Shown piece by piece: positions 34,490-42,490 of a DNA stretch of 64,000 nt. Position numbers and translations under genes: made by a program. Below the pieces are notes generated by a model. It was not told the DNA's origin and made no database searches. It saw only the letters and a program-made list of their open reading frames with translations. Position 1 is the first letter of the stretch, and every line of letters starts with the position of its first letter. This DNA is from Bog-473 sp963750075 (GTDB taxonomy: Bacteria; Actinomycetota; Acidimicrobiia; Acidimicrobiales; RAAP-2): the NCBI GenBank assembly GCA_963750075.1, contig CAVVPG010000002.1:248001-312000 (forward strand). The letters run 5' to 3'.

Positions 34490-35030
34490 TCAGTCGTCGC
34501 TCCTCATCCTCCGTGGGCGGTGGGAGACCTTGGAAACCCGGAGAGGTCACCATGGTGGGCATCCGCGGGGTACCTTCATCATCAAAATCGATCTCGATCC
34601 GCTCCAGTAGATCGCCGAGAAGTGACCACGACAGCGGATTGCCCCCTGCATTTACGCTGTTGCCGAACGCGTCTGTTACTTGACCCATCGCAGCAAAGAC
34701 TTGAGGCATCAGAGATGCGAGGTAGTCGTCAGTCCAGGCGTCAAGTTTCTCGCCAAGCACGGCTGAATCGGTCGCAATGATCTCGGCTGCGGTCATCGAA
34801 ATCCCGTAACTCACCGCCATGGGAATGGACTCGTGAACACCCTCTGTCTCGTCATGGGTCGGCGGGACCGTATTTCGGCCCAAGTAGCTCCGGGTCGGAC
34901 GTCCCCGTTGCCGCATCCGCGCGAGCACCGGGTCCTTCGCCCGTGCGAGTCCATCCATCGCTCCACGAAAGAACTCTTCAAGTGCTCGCTGATATTCGGG
35001 CAACTCAAAGGGAGGTTGAGTTTCGGACAT
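34407..35030 (-). CDS. Hypothetical partner of the Mrr-like nuclease
   Basis: A 207-aa protein from ATG 35030 (the frame continues upstream to 35150 without a good start). Charged, mostly helical, with no transmembrane segment. Recognisable stretches are E-Y-Q-R-A-L-E-E-F-F-R-G-A-M-D-G-L, M-T-A-A-E-I-I-A-T-D-S-A-V-L and N-A-G-G-N-P-L-S-W-S-L-L-G-D-L-L-E. I know no family with these. First gene of the two-gene cassette and closest protein gene to tRNA-Phe. Confidence 0.6.
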   Translation of the reverse strand: MSETQPPFELPEYQRALEEFFRGAMDGLARAKDPVLARMRQRGRPTRSYLGRNTVPPTHDETEGVHESIPMAVSYGISMTAAEIIATDSAVLGEKLDAWTDDYLASLMPQVFAAMGQVTDAFGNSVNAGGNPLSWSLLGDLLERIEIDFDDEGTPRMPTMVTSPGFQGLPPPTEDEERRLNGIIQEKRTKFLAQRRHRKLPKHPLGD

Positions 35031-35182
35031 GAGGTTCACCATGCTGGACATCGGAACTCTCACCATTCTCTCAGTGGGATGTGCCAACCTCGCACTGCGA
35101 GAATGGGGTTGGCTTTCAGAGCCGCCATGAGCCGGGCCCGATTGGAGCATTCAGGCCTGAACTGGAACCTGTTTCAATCTCG

Positions 35183-35304
35183 TGTGGGCACGTTGTGGGC
35201 ACGAAATTTCGGCCTCAAAACCGACCGTCCGTCGAAATGGCCTCTGAACTGGTCTTTTCCGGTGGTCGGGACCGGCGTCGATCCGGTGACCTCACGCTTT
35301 TCAG
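35183..35304. repeat. Attachment-site arms and tRNA-Phe 3' part (matching repeat of 28850-28971)
   Basis: Two GGGCACG words (from 35183) and approximately 75 bp of sequence similar to that before the remote copy, followed by the 43 bp shared with 28929-28971, which here belong to the intact tRNA-Phe gene. This is the tRNA-side junction of the integrated segment. Confidence 0.8.
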
Positions 35305-35335
35305 GCGCGCGCTCTACCAACTGAGCTACCCGACC
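35263..35335 (-). tRNA. tRNA-Phe (GAA)
   Basis: Cloverleaf folds by hand: 7-bp acceptor stem GGTCGGG/CCCGACC, D arm GCTC/GAGC, anticodon stem CGCGC/GCGTG with loop CTGAAAA (anticodon GAA), T stem ACCGG/CCGGT. The T loop reads ATCGACG, with A where T54 is usual. CCA is not fully encoded. It is the integration site of the element(s) to its left. Confidence 0.93.
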
Positions 35336-35381
35336 GGGTACCCAAGTCTTGACCGGCACCAGGCGGGTCGGAACTTGGCGG

Positions 35382-35456
35382 CGGACCTGACGGGATTTGA
35401 ACCCGCGACCTCCGCCTTGACAGGGCGGCGTGCACTCCGAGCTGCACCACAGGTCC
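35382..35456 (-). tRNA. tRNA-Asp (GTC)
   Basis: Acceptor stem GGACCTG/CAGGTCC, anticodon stem CCGCC/GGCGG with loop CTGTCAA (anticodon GTC), normal T loop TTCAAAT. It lies 46 bp upstream of tRNA-Phe, and the Asp-Phe order is usual in actinobacteria, so the pair is likely one transcript. Confidence 0.95.
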
Positions 35457-35572
35457 GTGGCGGCGATGCCGTCATGCTCCCCGGTCGGAGGGTATGCCTC
35501 CCGTTGAGCAGCCCTTCACTGTAGCCGGTTCCGGGTTTCGGCCCACCCCGGCGACGGCCGGGTGGGAGGGGG

Positions 35573-36322
35573 CTACGGCGTGGCGGCGCGCAGGGCCAGG
35601 ATCCCGGCCTCGAAGGACGAGAACTCGGCAGGGTCGAGCGCCTGGGCCAGGCCTGTGGCGCAGAGCCGGTCCGTCATGTCCTCGGCCTCGTCGTGCTTCG
35701 CCTTGATCGCCGCACAGTCGGGGAACGGCTCCGACCACCCGAAGAACTTGGCCTGGCCCTCACCCTCGTTCGTCAGGATCGCCTCCAGTGGGGAGAGCCC
35801 GACCGCGGTGGTGGCGACCAGGTGGAGCCCGCCGCGCCATTCCCGGAGCATCTGCATGAGCTGCGCCGCCCGCCCGGCCTCCGACTCGCAGCGCGTCGCG
35901 TCGCGCCACCCCACGAACAGCGGGATGGCCGAGCCCTCCAGCCCGTCGACCATCTTCTCGGTGACGGCGACGATGCCGTCCAGGCCCTCGACGTCGGCAT
36001 AGTGCGTGCGGCCCCACTTCGAATGGGCCTCGGCCATCCGCGCCGCCGCCTCCGTGGCGCCGGCGACCCCGACGCCCTCCTCGTACATGGCCCGCACCGC
36101 ATCGGGCTGGAACCACCCCATCGCCGACGTGACCACGTCGGCCCCGACGTCACCGAGCATCCCGCCCCGCCCGGCGAAGTAGAAGGAGAAGGGGTTCGAC
36201 CAGCCCCACTCGGCCGCCCAGCCCATGCAGTCGGGGCTCAGGTAGATGGCGGTGCCTACGTCGTGGATGGGGACGGACGTCGCCTGCACCGTCGCAAGCG
36301 CGGCATTGTCGGTGGATCCCAT
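35573..36322 (-). CDS. SCO6745-family protein
   Basis: A 249-aa protein. The stretch N-P-F-S-F-Y-F-A-G-R-G-G-M-L-G-D-V-G-A-D-V-V, then G-W-F-Q-P-D-A-V-R, H-Y-A-D-V-E-G-L-D-G-I, and L-S-P-L-E-A-I-L-T-N-E-G-E-G-Q-A-K-F-F-G-W are the hallmarks of the SCO6745 family, abundant in actinobacteria and of unknown biochemical function. Last gene of a leftward operon with the crotonase-like and 36348 genes. Confidence 0.8.
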   Translation of the reverse strand: MGSTDNAALATVQATSVPIHDVGTAIYLSPDCMGWAAEWGWSNPFSFYFAGRGGMLGDVGADVVTSAMGWFQPDAVRAMYEEGVGVAGATEAAARMAEAHSKWGRTHYADVEGLDGIVAVTEKMVDGLEGSAIPLFVGWRDATRCESEAGRAAQLMQMLREWRGGLHLVATTAVGLSPLEAILTNEGEGQAKFFGWSEPFPDCAAIKAKHDEAEDMTDRLCATGLAQALDPAEFSSFEAGILALRAATP

Positions 36323-36347
36323 GAGGCCTCCTTGTGTGGCGGTCCGA

Positions 36348-36884
36348 TCAGGAAGACGAAGGGGTGCTGCTCGTGCTCGTGGTGACCCGCAGCACGCGCC
36401 GTATGCCCGGCACGGTGCCGACGACCGCCTCCATGAGCCCGGCGAGCTCGGTCACGACCATGTCGACGTGCGCGAACCGCTCGTCCAGGAGGCCGACGAC
36501 GGCACCGAGCTGGGGCGTCAGGTCTTGCAGCGACCGCGTGGCCCTGGGGAGCTCGGTCGCCAGCTCCATGGCCACCGAGCTCAGTCCCTCCGCGAGACTC
36601 CGCAAGACGGAGGCGGACTCCGAGAGGGAGGGCAGCGAGGCGTCGAGGGTGGCCACCGTCGTCTCGAGCCCGCTGACCGCAGTGGAGATCCCGAGCGCCG
36701 CCAGGTCGATGCCGCCGCTCGCCCGGTTGACACCGCCGTCGATCCGCTCGAGCAGGGGCATCAGGCGGTCCATCTTCTCGGAGAGGTCGCTGACCGCATC
36801 GAGCGCACGCAAGGTCGAGGCCGGGAGGCGAAGCAGCGTTTCGGGGAGGCCGATCACGGTCTCGAACAACGACGGGGATTCCAC
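36348..36884 (-). CDS. Hypothetical helical protein
   Basis: About 178 aa from GTG 36884. Nearly all heptad-like helix (S-D-L-S-E-K-M-D-R-L-M-P-L-L-E-R-I, V-S-G-L-E-T-T-V-A-T-L-D-A-S-L), resembling the helical regions of MCE-associated or methyl-accepting-like proteins but without a signal peptide. It ends in a serine/threonine tail. The frame is open further upstream into the crotonase gene, so the start is uncertain. Function unknown. Confidence 0.5.
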   Translation of the reverse strand: MESPSLFETVIGLPETLLRLPASTLRALDAVSDLSEKMDRLMPLLERIDGGVNRASGGIDLAALGISTAVSGLETTVATLDASLPSLSESASVLRSLAEGLSSVAMELATELPRATRSLQDLTPQLGAVVGLLDERFAHVDMVVTELAGLMEAVVGTVPGIRRVLRVTTSTSSTPSSS

Positions 36885-36943
36885 CTCCTGATCATGGGCC
36901 GGATGGCGCCGGGTGTCCAGTATGGGCAGGCAGCGGCCGGCGC

Positions 36944-37623
36944 TCACCCGAGCTCGCCGTCGATGGCCGAGCGCAGCTCGCCGAGGACCCGCTGGCGTGC
37001 CCGCAGCTTGGTGGCCGCGTGCGCGCGGCGGTCCAACGCGCCGAGCTCCTCGGCGGCGGCGACCGACGCAGCGTCCAGCTCGTCGGCCCCGACCACCTCG
37101 TCGAGCAGACCCGCCTCCCGGGCACCGCGGGGTCGAACATGGTGCCCGTGACGGCAGCGTGGTCGAAGTGCGCCGGCGTGAGGCGGTGGCGGGCAAGGAC
37201 GATGGCGAACCACGGCAGCGTGAGCCCGATGCGGACCTCGTTCAGGCCCAGCTTGAAGGGACCGTCGGCGCCGAGACGGGTGTCCGCCGCCATGAGGAGG
37301 AAGGCGCCAGCGGGGAAGGCGTGCCCCGTGCAGGCCGCGACGACGGGGGCGGGGAACGACAGGATGCGCCCGGCCAGGGTGGCGCCGAGCCGCAGCATGA
37401 GGGCGACGTCCTCGCTCGCGCCGTTGATGACCTTGAGGTCGAACCCGGCCGAGAAGTAGCCGGGACGCCCTCTGAGCAGGACGACGGTGCCGTCGCGCTC
37501 GGCCCGGTCGAACGCCTCGTGGAGCGCGCCGAGCATGGCGAGGGAGAAGACGTTGACCTTGCCGTCGTCCATCGTGATGGTGCTGACCCGGTCGCTGCGC
37601 TGGTAGGTGACGAGTTCGGGCAT
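36944..37623 (-). pseudogene. Enoyl-CoA hydratase/isomerase (crotonase) with one frameshift
   Basis: ATG 37623 gives V-S-T-I-T-M-D-D-G-K-V-N-V-F-S, F-S-A-G-F-D-L-K-V-I-N-G, P-V-V-A-A-C-T-G-H-A-F-P-A-G-A-F and R-I-G-L-T-L-P-W-F-A, a crotonase fold with CoA-binding oxyanion loops. At M-F-D-P (about 37127) the frame breaks. The next frame continues G-A-R-E-A-G-L-L-D-E-V-V-G-A-D-E-L, exactly as in the family, to a stop at 36944. One lost base restores a 226-aa enzyme. It is divergent from a TetR regulator with a palindrome between. Confidence 0.8.
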
Positions 37624-37666
37624 GGGAGCCCCTCCTGGCTGGTAGTGGGCGGGTATAATTGGAACG

Positions 37667-37690
37667 ATGTTTCAAAACATTGTTTCAAAA
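37667..37690. promoter_or_regulatory. Operator between the crotonase gene and its TetR regulator
   Basis: Perfect inverted repeat ATGTTT-CA-AAACAT (37667-37680) followed by a direct copy of TGTTTCAAAA (37681-37690), in the 109-bp divergent promoter region. Consistent with binding of the TetR protein at 37732. Confidence 0.7.
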
Positions 37691-37731
37691 TTGGCCCGTC
37701 GTCAAGTGCCAGTCCGAACGAGGGCCGGCTG

Positions 37732-38355
37732 ATGCCCCGCACCAAGCAGCGCACGCCCGAGCTGCGGGAGCGCGTCCTGGCCGCGGCGGTTGACCTGCTG
37801 GCCGAGGAGGGTGCGGCCGGGCTGACGGCGCGGACGCTGGCCGCCCGGGCCGAGACGTCGGCGCCGGCGCTCTACGAGCTGTTCGGGGACAAGTCCGGTG
37901 TCGTCCGGGAGCTCTACTTCGAGGGCTTCCGGCGGTTCTTCACCGAGCTCTCCGCGCTGCGGGAGACCGACGACCCGGTGGCCGACCTGTGGGCGCTCGC
38001 CACGGCGTACCGGCGCTTCGTCCGTTCCAACCGCGAGCTGGCCGAGGTCATGTTCTCGCGGCCGTTCACCGACTTCTCGCCGGGGCCCGAGGAGCTGAAT
38101 GCCACGAGCTCGGTTCGCGTCCTCATCGTCGGCCGCGTCCGCCGGGCCATCGACGCGGGCCGCCTGCGTGGTGACGAGACGGACGTTGCGCACGTCTTCG
38201 TCGCGCTGGTCCAGGGGATGGCGTTCGCCGAGGCGGCGGGCCGGCTCGGGACGTCCACCGAGTCGGTGGAGCGGCGCTGGCGTCTCGCCGTGGGCACCCT
38301 GCTCAACGGGTTCGGCGCCGGCGCGGGGAGTCCGCCCGCGGCGCCCCGTCCCTAG
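37732..38355 (+). CDS. TetR-family transcriptional regulator
   Basis: A 207-aa protein from ATG 37732. HTH: R-E-R-V-L-A-A-A-V-D-L-L-A-E-E-G-A-A-G-L-T-A-R-T-L-A-A-R-A-E-T-S-A-P-A-L-Y-E-L-F-G-D-K-S-G. The C-terminal ligand domain is of the common actinobacterial TetR_C type. Its gene ends overlapping the end of the SDR gene (4 bp, convergent). It likely controls the leftward crotonase operon; acyl-CoA type ligands are plausible but unproven. Confidence 0.9.
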   Translation: MPRTKQRTPELRERVLAAAVDLLAEEGAAGLTARTLAARAETSAPALYELFGDKSGVVRELYFEGFRRFFTELSALRETDDPVADLWALATAYRRFVRSNRELAEVMFSRPFTDFSPGPEELNATSSVRVLIVGRVRRAIDAGRLRGDETDVAHVFVALVQGMAFAEAAGRLGTSTESVERRWRLAVGTLLNGFGAGAGSPPAAPRP

Positions 38356-39185
38356 CGCCTGATCCGGGACGCGCCGAAGGTCAGGGCCCTCTGGTAGAGG
38401 GACGCCGGGAGCCGCGAGACGAGGTCGATCATCTTGGCGTCGGGACCGATGAGCGTCCGCCGGCGGTCGTGGCGGACCGCGGCGAGGATCTGGCGCGCCG
38501 CCTTCTCGGGGCTGGTGATGAAGAGACGCTCGAAGTCGGCCAGGGCCCGCTCGGCATCCCCGGCGATCTCGGTCACGCTCGGATCCATCCGCGCGTTGCG
38601 GGCGATGTTGGTTTTGATCCCGCCCGGGTGGACCGTGGTCACCGAGACCGGCGCCCCCTCGATCTCGAGCTCCATCCGCAACGTGTCGGTGAACCCGCGG
38701 ACGGCGAACTTGGCTGCGTTGTAGGCCGACTGCGACGGCACGCTGATGAGGCCGAAGACGCTGGACAGGTTGACGATGTGCCCCTCGCCCGACGCCTTGA
38801 GGTGCGGGAGGAAGGCCTTCGTGCCGTACACCACGCCCCAGAAGTTGATGTTCATGAGCCACTCGAAGTCCTCGTAGCTCATGGACTCGACCGTCGCGCC
38901 GAGCGCGACGCCCGCGTTGTTGATGATCAGGTTCGCCCTGCCGTGGTCGGCCACGACCGTGTCGGCCCAGGAGTAGACGTCGTGCCGGACGGCGACGTCG
39001 AGGTGCTGCGAGGTGATCTTCACCCCGAACTCCTCGCAGCGCCACACCGTCTCGGCCAGCCCGGCATCGTCGATGTCGGAGAGTGCGAGATAGGCGCCCC
39101 GCTGCGCCAGCTCCCTTGCCAGGGCGCGTCCGATGCCCGACCCCGCCCCGGTGATCGCAGCGACCCGGCCGCTGAAGTCCCTCAT
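38352..39185 (-). CDS. Short-chain dehydrogenase/reductase (SDR)
   Basis: A 277-aa classical SDR: cofactor motif T-G-A-G-S-G-I-G, N-N-A-G-V-A, the catalytic serine (N-L-S-S-V-F-G) and Y-N-A-A-K, and P-G-G-I-K-T. Asp at S-D-I-D suggests NAD(H) preference. It is 25 bp downstream of the flavin monooxygenase gene and belongs to that operon; the same set (hydrolase, FMO, SDR) is common in mycobacteria and relatives and fits oxidation of hydrophobic carbonyl or alcohol compounds. Confidence 0.9.
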   Translation of the reverse strand: MRDFSGRVAAITGAGSGIGRALARELAQRGAYLALSDIDDAGLAETVWRCEEFGVKITSQHLDVAVRHDVYSWADTVVADHGRANLIINNAGVALGATVESMSYEDFEWLMNINFWGVVYGTKAFLPHLKASGEGHIVNLSSVFGLISVPSQSAYNAAKFAVRGFTDTLRMELEIEGAPVSVTTVHPGGIKTNIARNARMDPSVTEIAGDAERALADFERLFITSPEKAARQILAAVRHDRRRTLIGPDAKMIDLVSRLPASLYQRALTFGASRIRR

Positions 39186-39210
39186 GCCCCCGGCCCCCGT
39201 CGCCGCGCGC

Positions 39211-40746
39211 TCAGGAGGCCACCGCGACGGCGTCTTCGGTGCGGGCGGCCGGAACCGGACCGGAGAACTCCATGATGGAGTCGTCCACCTCGCTCATCTT
39301 GAGGGCCCGGTAGTCGCGCAAGTAGCTCTGGTGGACCTTCCAGGGATAGCGCGTCCCCTGCTTCGGGAGCAGGTGGGCGGAGCGCTGGATGTACCCCGAG
39401 GTCAACCCCAGGACCGGCCCGTCCGCGGCGACCGACGCCTCGTGGTTGCGCGCCACGCAGGCCGTCTGGCCGCTCCCGTGCATGTGGTTCAGGAGGCGGC
39501 AGACGTAGTCACACGTGAGGTCGCACTTGAGCGTCCACGACGCGTTCACGTACCCGAGCGCGACGGCCAGGTTCGGCACCCCCTCAATCATCATCCCCTT
39601 GTAGGTGAGCCGCGTCGCCGGGTCGACGATCTTCCCGTCCACGCTGAGCGTGATGCCGCCCATGAACAGCAGCTCGAGGCCCGTCGCCGTCACGACGATG
39701 TCCGCCTCGAGCTCCTCGCCCGACGTGAGCCGCAGGCCCTTCTCGGTGAAGCGCTCGATCGTGTCCGTGACGATCGACGTCGTGCCGGCGCAGATGGCCT
39801 TGAACAGGTCCCCGTTCGGCACGGCGCAGAAGCGCTGGTCCCATGGGTTGTAGCGGGGTGTGAAGTGGGTGTCGATGTCGTAGCCCGGGGGGAGTTGGCG
39901 TTCGAGGCCCTTCAGCAGCATGCGGCGGACCATGTGGGGGTAGCGCCGGCTCACCTGGTAGAAGGCCTGCGTCAGCACGGCGTGGAACCACTTGGCGGCG
40001 ACGCCGGCCGCCTTGGCCGGCAGGAGCGCGCGCAGAAGGGCGACGATCGGGCTCTTCTCGGGCACCGAGGCGATGTAGGTCGGCGAGCGTTGCAGCATCG
40101 TCACGTGGGCGGCCGAGCGCGCCAGGGCCGGCACGAGGGTGACGGCGGTCGCGCCGCTGCCGATGACCACGATGCGCTTCCCCGCCACGTCCAGGTCCTC
40201 GGGCCAGGCCTGGGGGTGCACGATGGTGCCGGCGAAGTCGGCCATGCCCTCGAAGTCGGGCAGGTACCCGTGGTCGTAGCGGTAGTAGCCGCTGCAGGAG
40301 AAGACGAAGCCGGCGGTGAGGTGGACCGTCTCACCCGTGTTGGTGCGCTCCGCGGTGATGTGCCAGCGGGACTCCTGCGGTGACCAGTCGGCCACGGTGA
40401 TCCGGTGGTTGAAGTGGATGTGGGCGTCGACGCCGGACTCGGCCGCCGTGTCCTTGATGTACTGCAGGATGGAGTCGCCGTCGGCGATGGACTTCTCGCC
40501 GTCCCAGGGTCGGAAGGAGTAGCCCAGGGTGTGCATGTCCGAGTCCGAGCGGATTCCCGGGTAGCGGAACAGGTCCCACGTGCCGCCGATGGTGTCGCGC
40601 GCCTCGTAAATGGCGTAGCTGGCCCAGGGGCACTCGGTCTGGAGGTAGTGGCCGGCGCCGACACCCGAGAGGCCCGCGCCGACGATGAGGACGTCGACGT
40701 GCGCGGCGTCGCCGTCGGTGGTGCGCGCCGCCGCGGTGGGTGCCAT
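39211..40746 (-). CDS. Flavin-containing (Baeyer-Villiger/EthA-like) monooxygenase
   Basis: About 511 aa from ATG 40746. FAD motif V-L-I-V-G-A-G-L-S-G-V-G-A, E-A-R-D-T-I-G-G-T-W-D-L-F-R-Y-P-G-I-R-S-D-S-D-M (the BVMO-type F-x-G-x-x-x-H/GGTWD region), second nucleotide motif V-I-G-S-G-A-T-A-V-T-L, and A-T-G-L near 340. It oxidises ketones or sulphides using NADPH and O2. Its ATG overlaps the stop of the preceding hydrolase gene (TGATG), so the two are translationally coupled. Confidence 0.9.
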   Translation of the reverse strand: MAPTAAARTTDGDAAHVDVLIVGAGLSGVGAGHYLQTECPWASYAIYEARDTIGGTWDLFRYPGIRSDSDMHTLGYSFRPWDGEKSIADGDSILQYIKDTAAESGVDAHIHFNHRITVADWSPQESRWHITAERTNTGETVHLTAGFVFSCSGYYRYDHGYLPDFEGMADFAGTIVHPQAWPEDLDVAGKRIVVIGSGATAVTLVPALARSAAHVTMLQRSPTYIASVPEKSPIVALLRALLPAKAAGVAAKWFHAVLTQAFYQVSRRYPHMVRRMLLKGLERQLPPGYDIDTHFTPRYNPWDQRFCAVPNGDLFKAICAGTTSIVTDTIERFTEKGLRLTSGEELEADIVVTATGLELLFMGGITLSVDGKIVDPATRLTYKGMMIEGVPNLAVALGYVNASWTLKCDLTCDYVCRLLNHMHGSGQTACVARNHEASVAADGPVLGLTSGYIQRSAHLLPKQGTRYPWKVHQSYLRDYRALKMSEVDDSIMEFSGPVPAARTEDAVAVAS

Positions 40747-41663
40747 CAGGCTGCAGCTCCGATCAGCTTGTCGTTCAGGGTGCCGTGCTCCCCGAACAGC
40801 TCCTCCCTCCAGGTTTCCACCAATTCGGTCGTGTCGCTGTCGTCGGGGTGGAAGTCGGGCCGGTTGTAGTCCTTGAGCTGGGCCCACAGCGCAGGGTCGA
40901 CGATCGGGGAGTGCCGCAGCCGCCGAAAGCTCCGGCGCAGGTTGCCGGGGCGGTACGTGGCCCGGTCGCCGAGCAGCGAGATGGCGACGGACACACCCAT
41001 GCCCACGACGAAGCCGTAGCGGAAGAAGTTCATCGTCCACACCCGGAGGCGCTCGCTGCCGCCGACCGCCTTGTAGACGTCGAAGGCGACGGCCTTGTGC
41101 TCGGACTCTTCGAGCGCGTGCCAGACGAACAGGTCCCGCACCGCGTCGGCGCCCATGAGCGCCCGGATCTCCCCGCTGGTCAGCACGAGCTCGGCGAGCG
41201 TGGCCGTGAAGTGCTCGAGCGCCGCCGTCGCGGCCAGGTTGGCCTTCGCCGGCGCGACGCGCTCGCGGATGCGCAGGCCGACCCGGGTGAACGTCTCGTA
41301 CTGCTTGGTCGGGTACCCGAGCTGGGCCAGCCGGTCGTTGAAGACCCGGTGCTCGCGGCCGTGGACGGCCTCCTGTCCGATGAACCCGGCCACCTGCCGC
41401 TTGAGGGCCGGGTTCGTCACCTGGTCCCGGAAGTGGCGGACCGAGCGCACGAAGTAGTCCTCCCCGTCGGGGAACACCGACGAGAGGGCAGCGATGACGT
41501 GGCCGGCGATGAGGTCGCCGTCCTCGGCGAAGTGACGGGGCAGCTCACGCATGGATTCTTCGAAGGTCATCCTCCGTGTGGGCACCCTCCGCTCGGTATT
41601 TCTCGTCTGGGTGACCGCTGCTGGCTGGGCCGCATCTGGCTGGACCGTGTCTGACTGGGCCAT
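40746..41663 (-). CDS. Metal-dependent hydrolase (PF10118-like)
   Basis: A 305-aa protein with histidine/glutamate motifs of this helical family: H-F-R-D-Q-V-T-N-P, F-I-G-Q-E-A-V-H-G-R-E-H, A-A-L-E-H-F-T-A and W-H-A-L-E-E-S-E-H-K-A-V-A-F-D, which look like di-iron ligands. A hydrophobic stretch near residues 210-230 may bind membranes. First gene of the leftward hydrolase-FMO-SDR operon, divergent from a TetR gene and its operator. Confidence 0.88.
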   Translation of the reverse strand: MAQSDTVQPDAAQPAAVTQTRNTERRVPTRRMTFEESMRELPRHFAEDGDLIAGHVIAALSSVFPDGEDYFVRSVRHFRDQVTNPALKRQVAGFIGQEAVHGREHRVFNDRLAQLGYPTKQYETFTRVGLRIRERVAPAKANLAATAALEHFTATLAELVLTSGEIRALMGADAVRDLFVWHALEESEHKAVAFDVYKAVGGSERLRVWTMNFFRYGFVVGMGVSVAISLLGDRATYRPGNLRRSFRRLRHSPIVDPALWAQLKDYNRPDFHPDDSDTTELVETWREELFGEHGTLNDKLIGAAA

Positions 41664-41706
41664 GTGTGTTCGCCTCCCGCTCGGCTGACGACGCCCATGG
41701 TAGAAT

Positions 41707-41727
41707 ATTTGAGGGAATTACTCAAAT
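41707..41727. promoter_or_regulatory. Operator between hydrolase operon and TetR gene
   Basis: Perfect 7-bp inverted repeat ATTTGAG / CTCAAAT with a 7-bp spacer in the 86-bp divergent region, a likely binding site for the TetR protein at 41750. Confidence 0.75.
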
Positions 41728-41749
41728 CCTCTATTTTCGGTGGTGACAC

Positions 41750-42382
41750 GTGGGGTCGGGGGCTGTGCAGGCAGCGGAGACGAAGGGCGCGCTGACGCGC
41801 CGGGCCGTGCTCGATGCTGCCATCGACCGCTTCGGCCGGGACGGCTTCCGGGCCACGTCGGTCGCCGACATCGCCCGCGACGCCGGGGTCGGCGGCACCG
41901 TGGCCTACGCGTACTTCCCCAACAAGGAGGCGCTCTTCCTGGCCGCGGTCGACGAGGACGCCGCGGGCGTGATCCAGGAGGGACTGGCCCACGTCCTCGA
42001 CGTGCCCGAGATCGGGCGCTGGCACGACACCTTGGTCTTCACGCTCGTGGCCGCCGTGGAGCGCCACCCGCTGGCCCGGCGCCTGCTGGCCGGGCTCGAG
42101 CCCGACGTCACGGTGCGCGTCCTCGACATCCCCGCGCTGACCGAGCTGCGCAAGGCCTGCACCGAGCTGCTGCGGACCGGCCAGGCGGCCGGGACGGTGC
42201 GCCCGGACATCGATCCCGCCGCCGTCGCCAACGGCATCGTCGCCCTCATGCTCTCGGTCCTCATGTCGGTGACCCAGCTCGGCAACGAGACCGCGGTGGC
42301 GTACGCGCAGGACGTGGCCGCCGTCTTCGAGGCCGCGCTCACCTCGCCCACCGTTCGCCATGGGCCCACCGTCTTGGGCTGA
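41750..42382 (+). CDS. TetR-family transcriptional regulator
   Basis: A 210-aa protein from GTG 41750. HTH: R-R-A-V-L-D-A-A-I-D-R-F-G-R-D-G-F-R-A-T-S-V-A-D-I-A-R-D-A-G-V-G-G-T-V-A-Y-A-Y-F-P-N-K-E-A-L-F. The divergent hydrolase-FMO-SDR operon is the probable target through the inverted repeat at 41707-41727. Confidence 0.9.
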   Translation: MGSGAVQAAETKGALTRRAVLDAAIDRFGRDGFRATSVADIARDAGVGGTVAYAYFPNKEALFLAAVDEDAAGVIQEGLAHVLDVPEIGRWHDTLVFTLVAAVERHPLARRLLAGLEPDVTVRVLDIPALTELRKACTELLRTGQAAGTVRPDIDPAAVANGIVALMLSVLMSVTQLGNETAVAYAQDVAAVFEAALTSPTVRHGPTVLG

Positions 42383-42468
42383 CCGCTCCGGCTGACCGCC
42401 TCGTCGGCTCCGCCGGACCCGTCGCCCGAGGTCAGGGCCGGATCTGCGCCAGCCGGTTCATGACCCTG

Positions 42469-42478
42469 ACGTTAACGT
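42469..42478. promoter_or_regulatory. MerR-type promoter palindrome before the MFS-merR operon
   Basis: Perfect palindrome ACGTTAACGT, 12 bp before the GTG start of the exporter. MerR proteins bind GTTAAC-centred palindromes between promoter elements, and the regulator is the second gene of this operon. Confidence 0.55.
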
Positions 42479-42490
42479 TAAACTTCTTCC

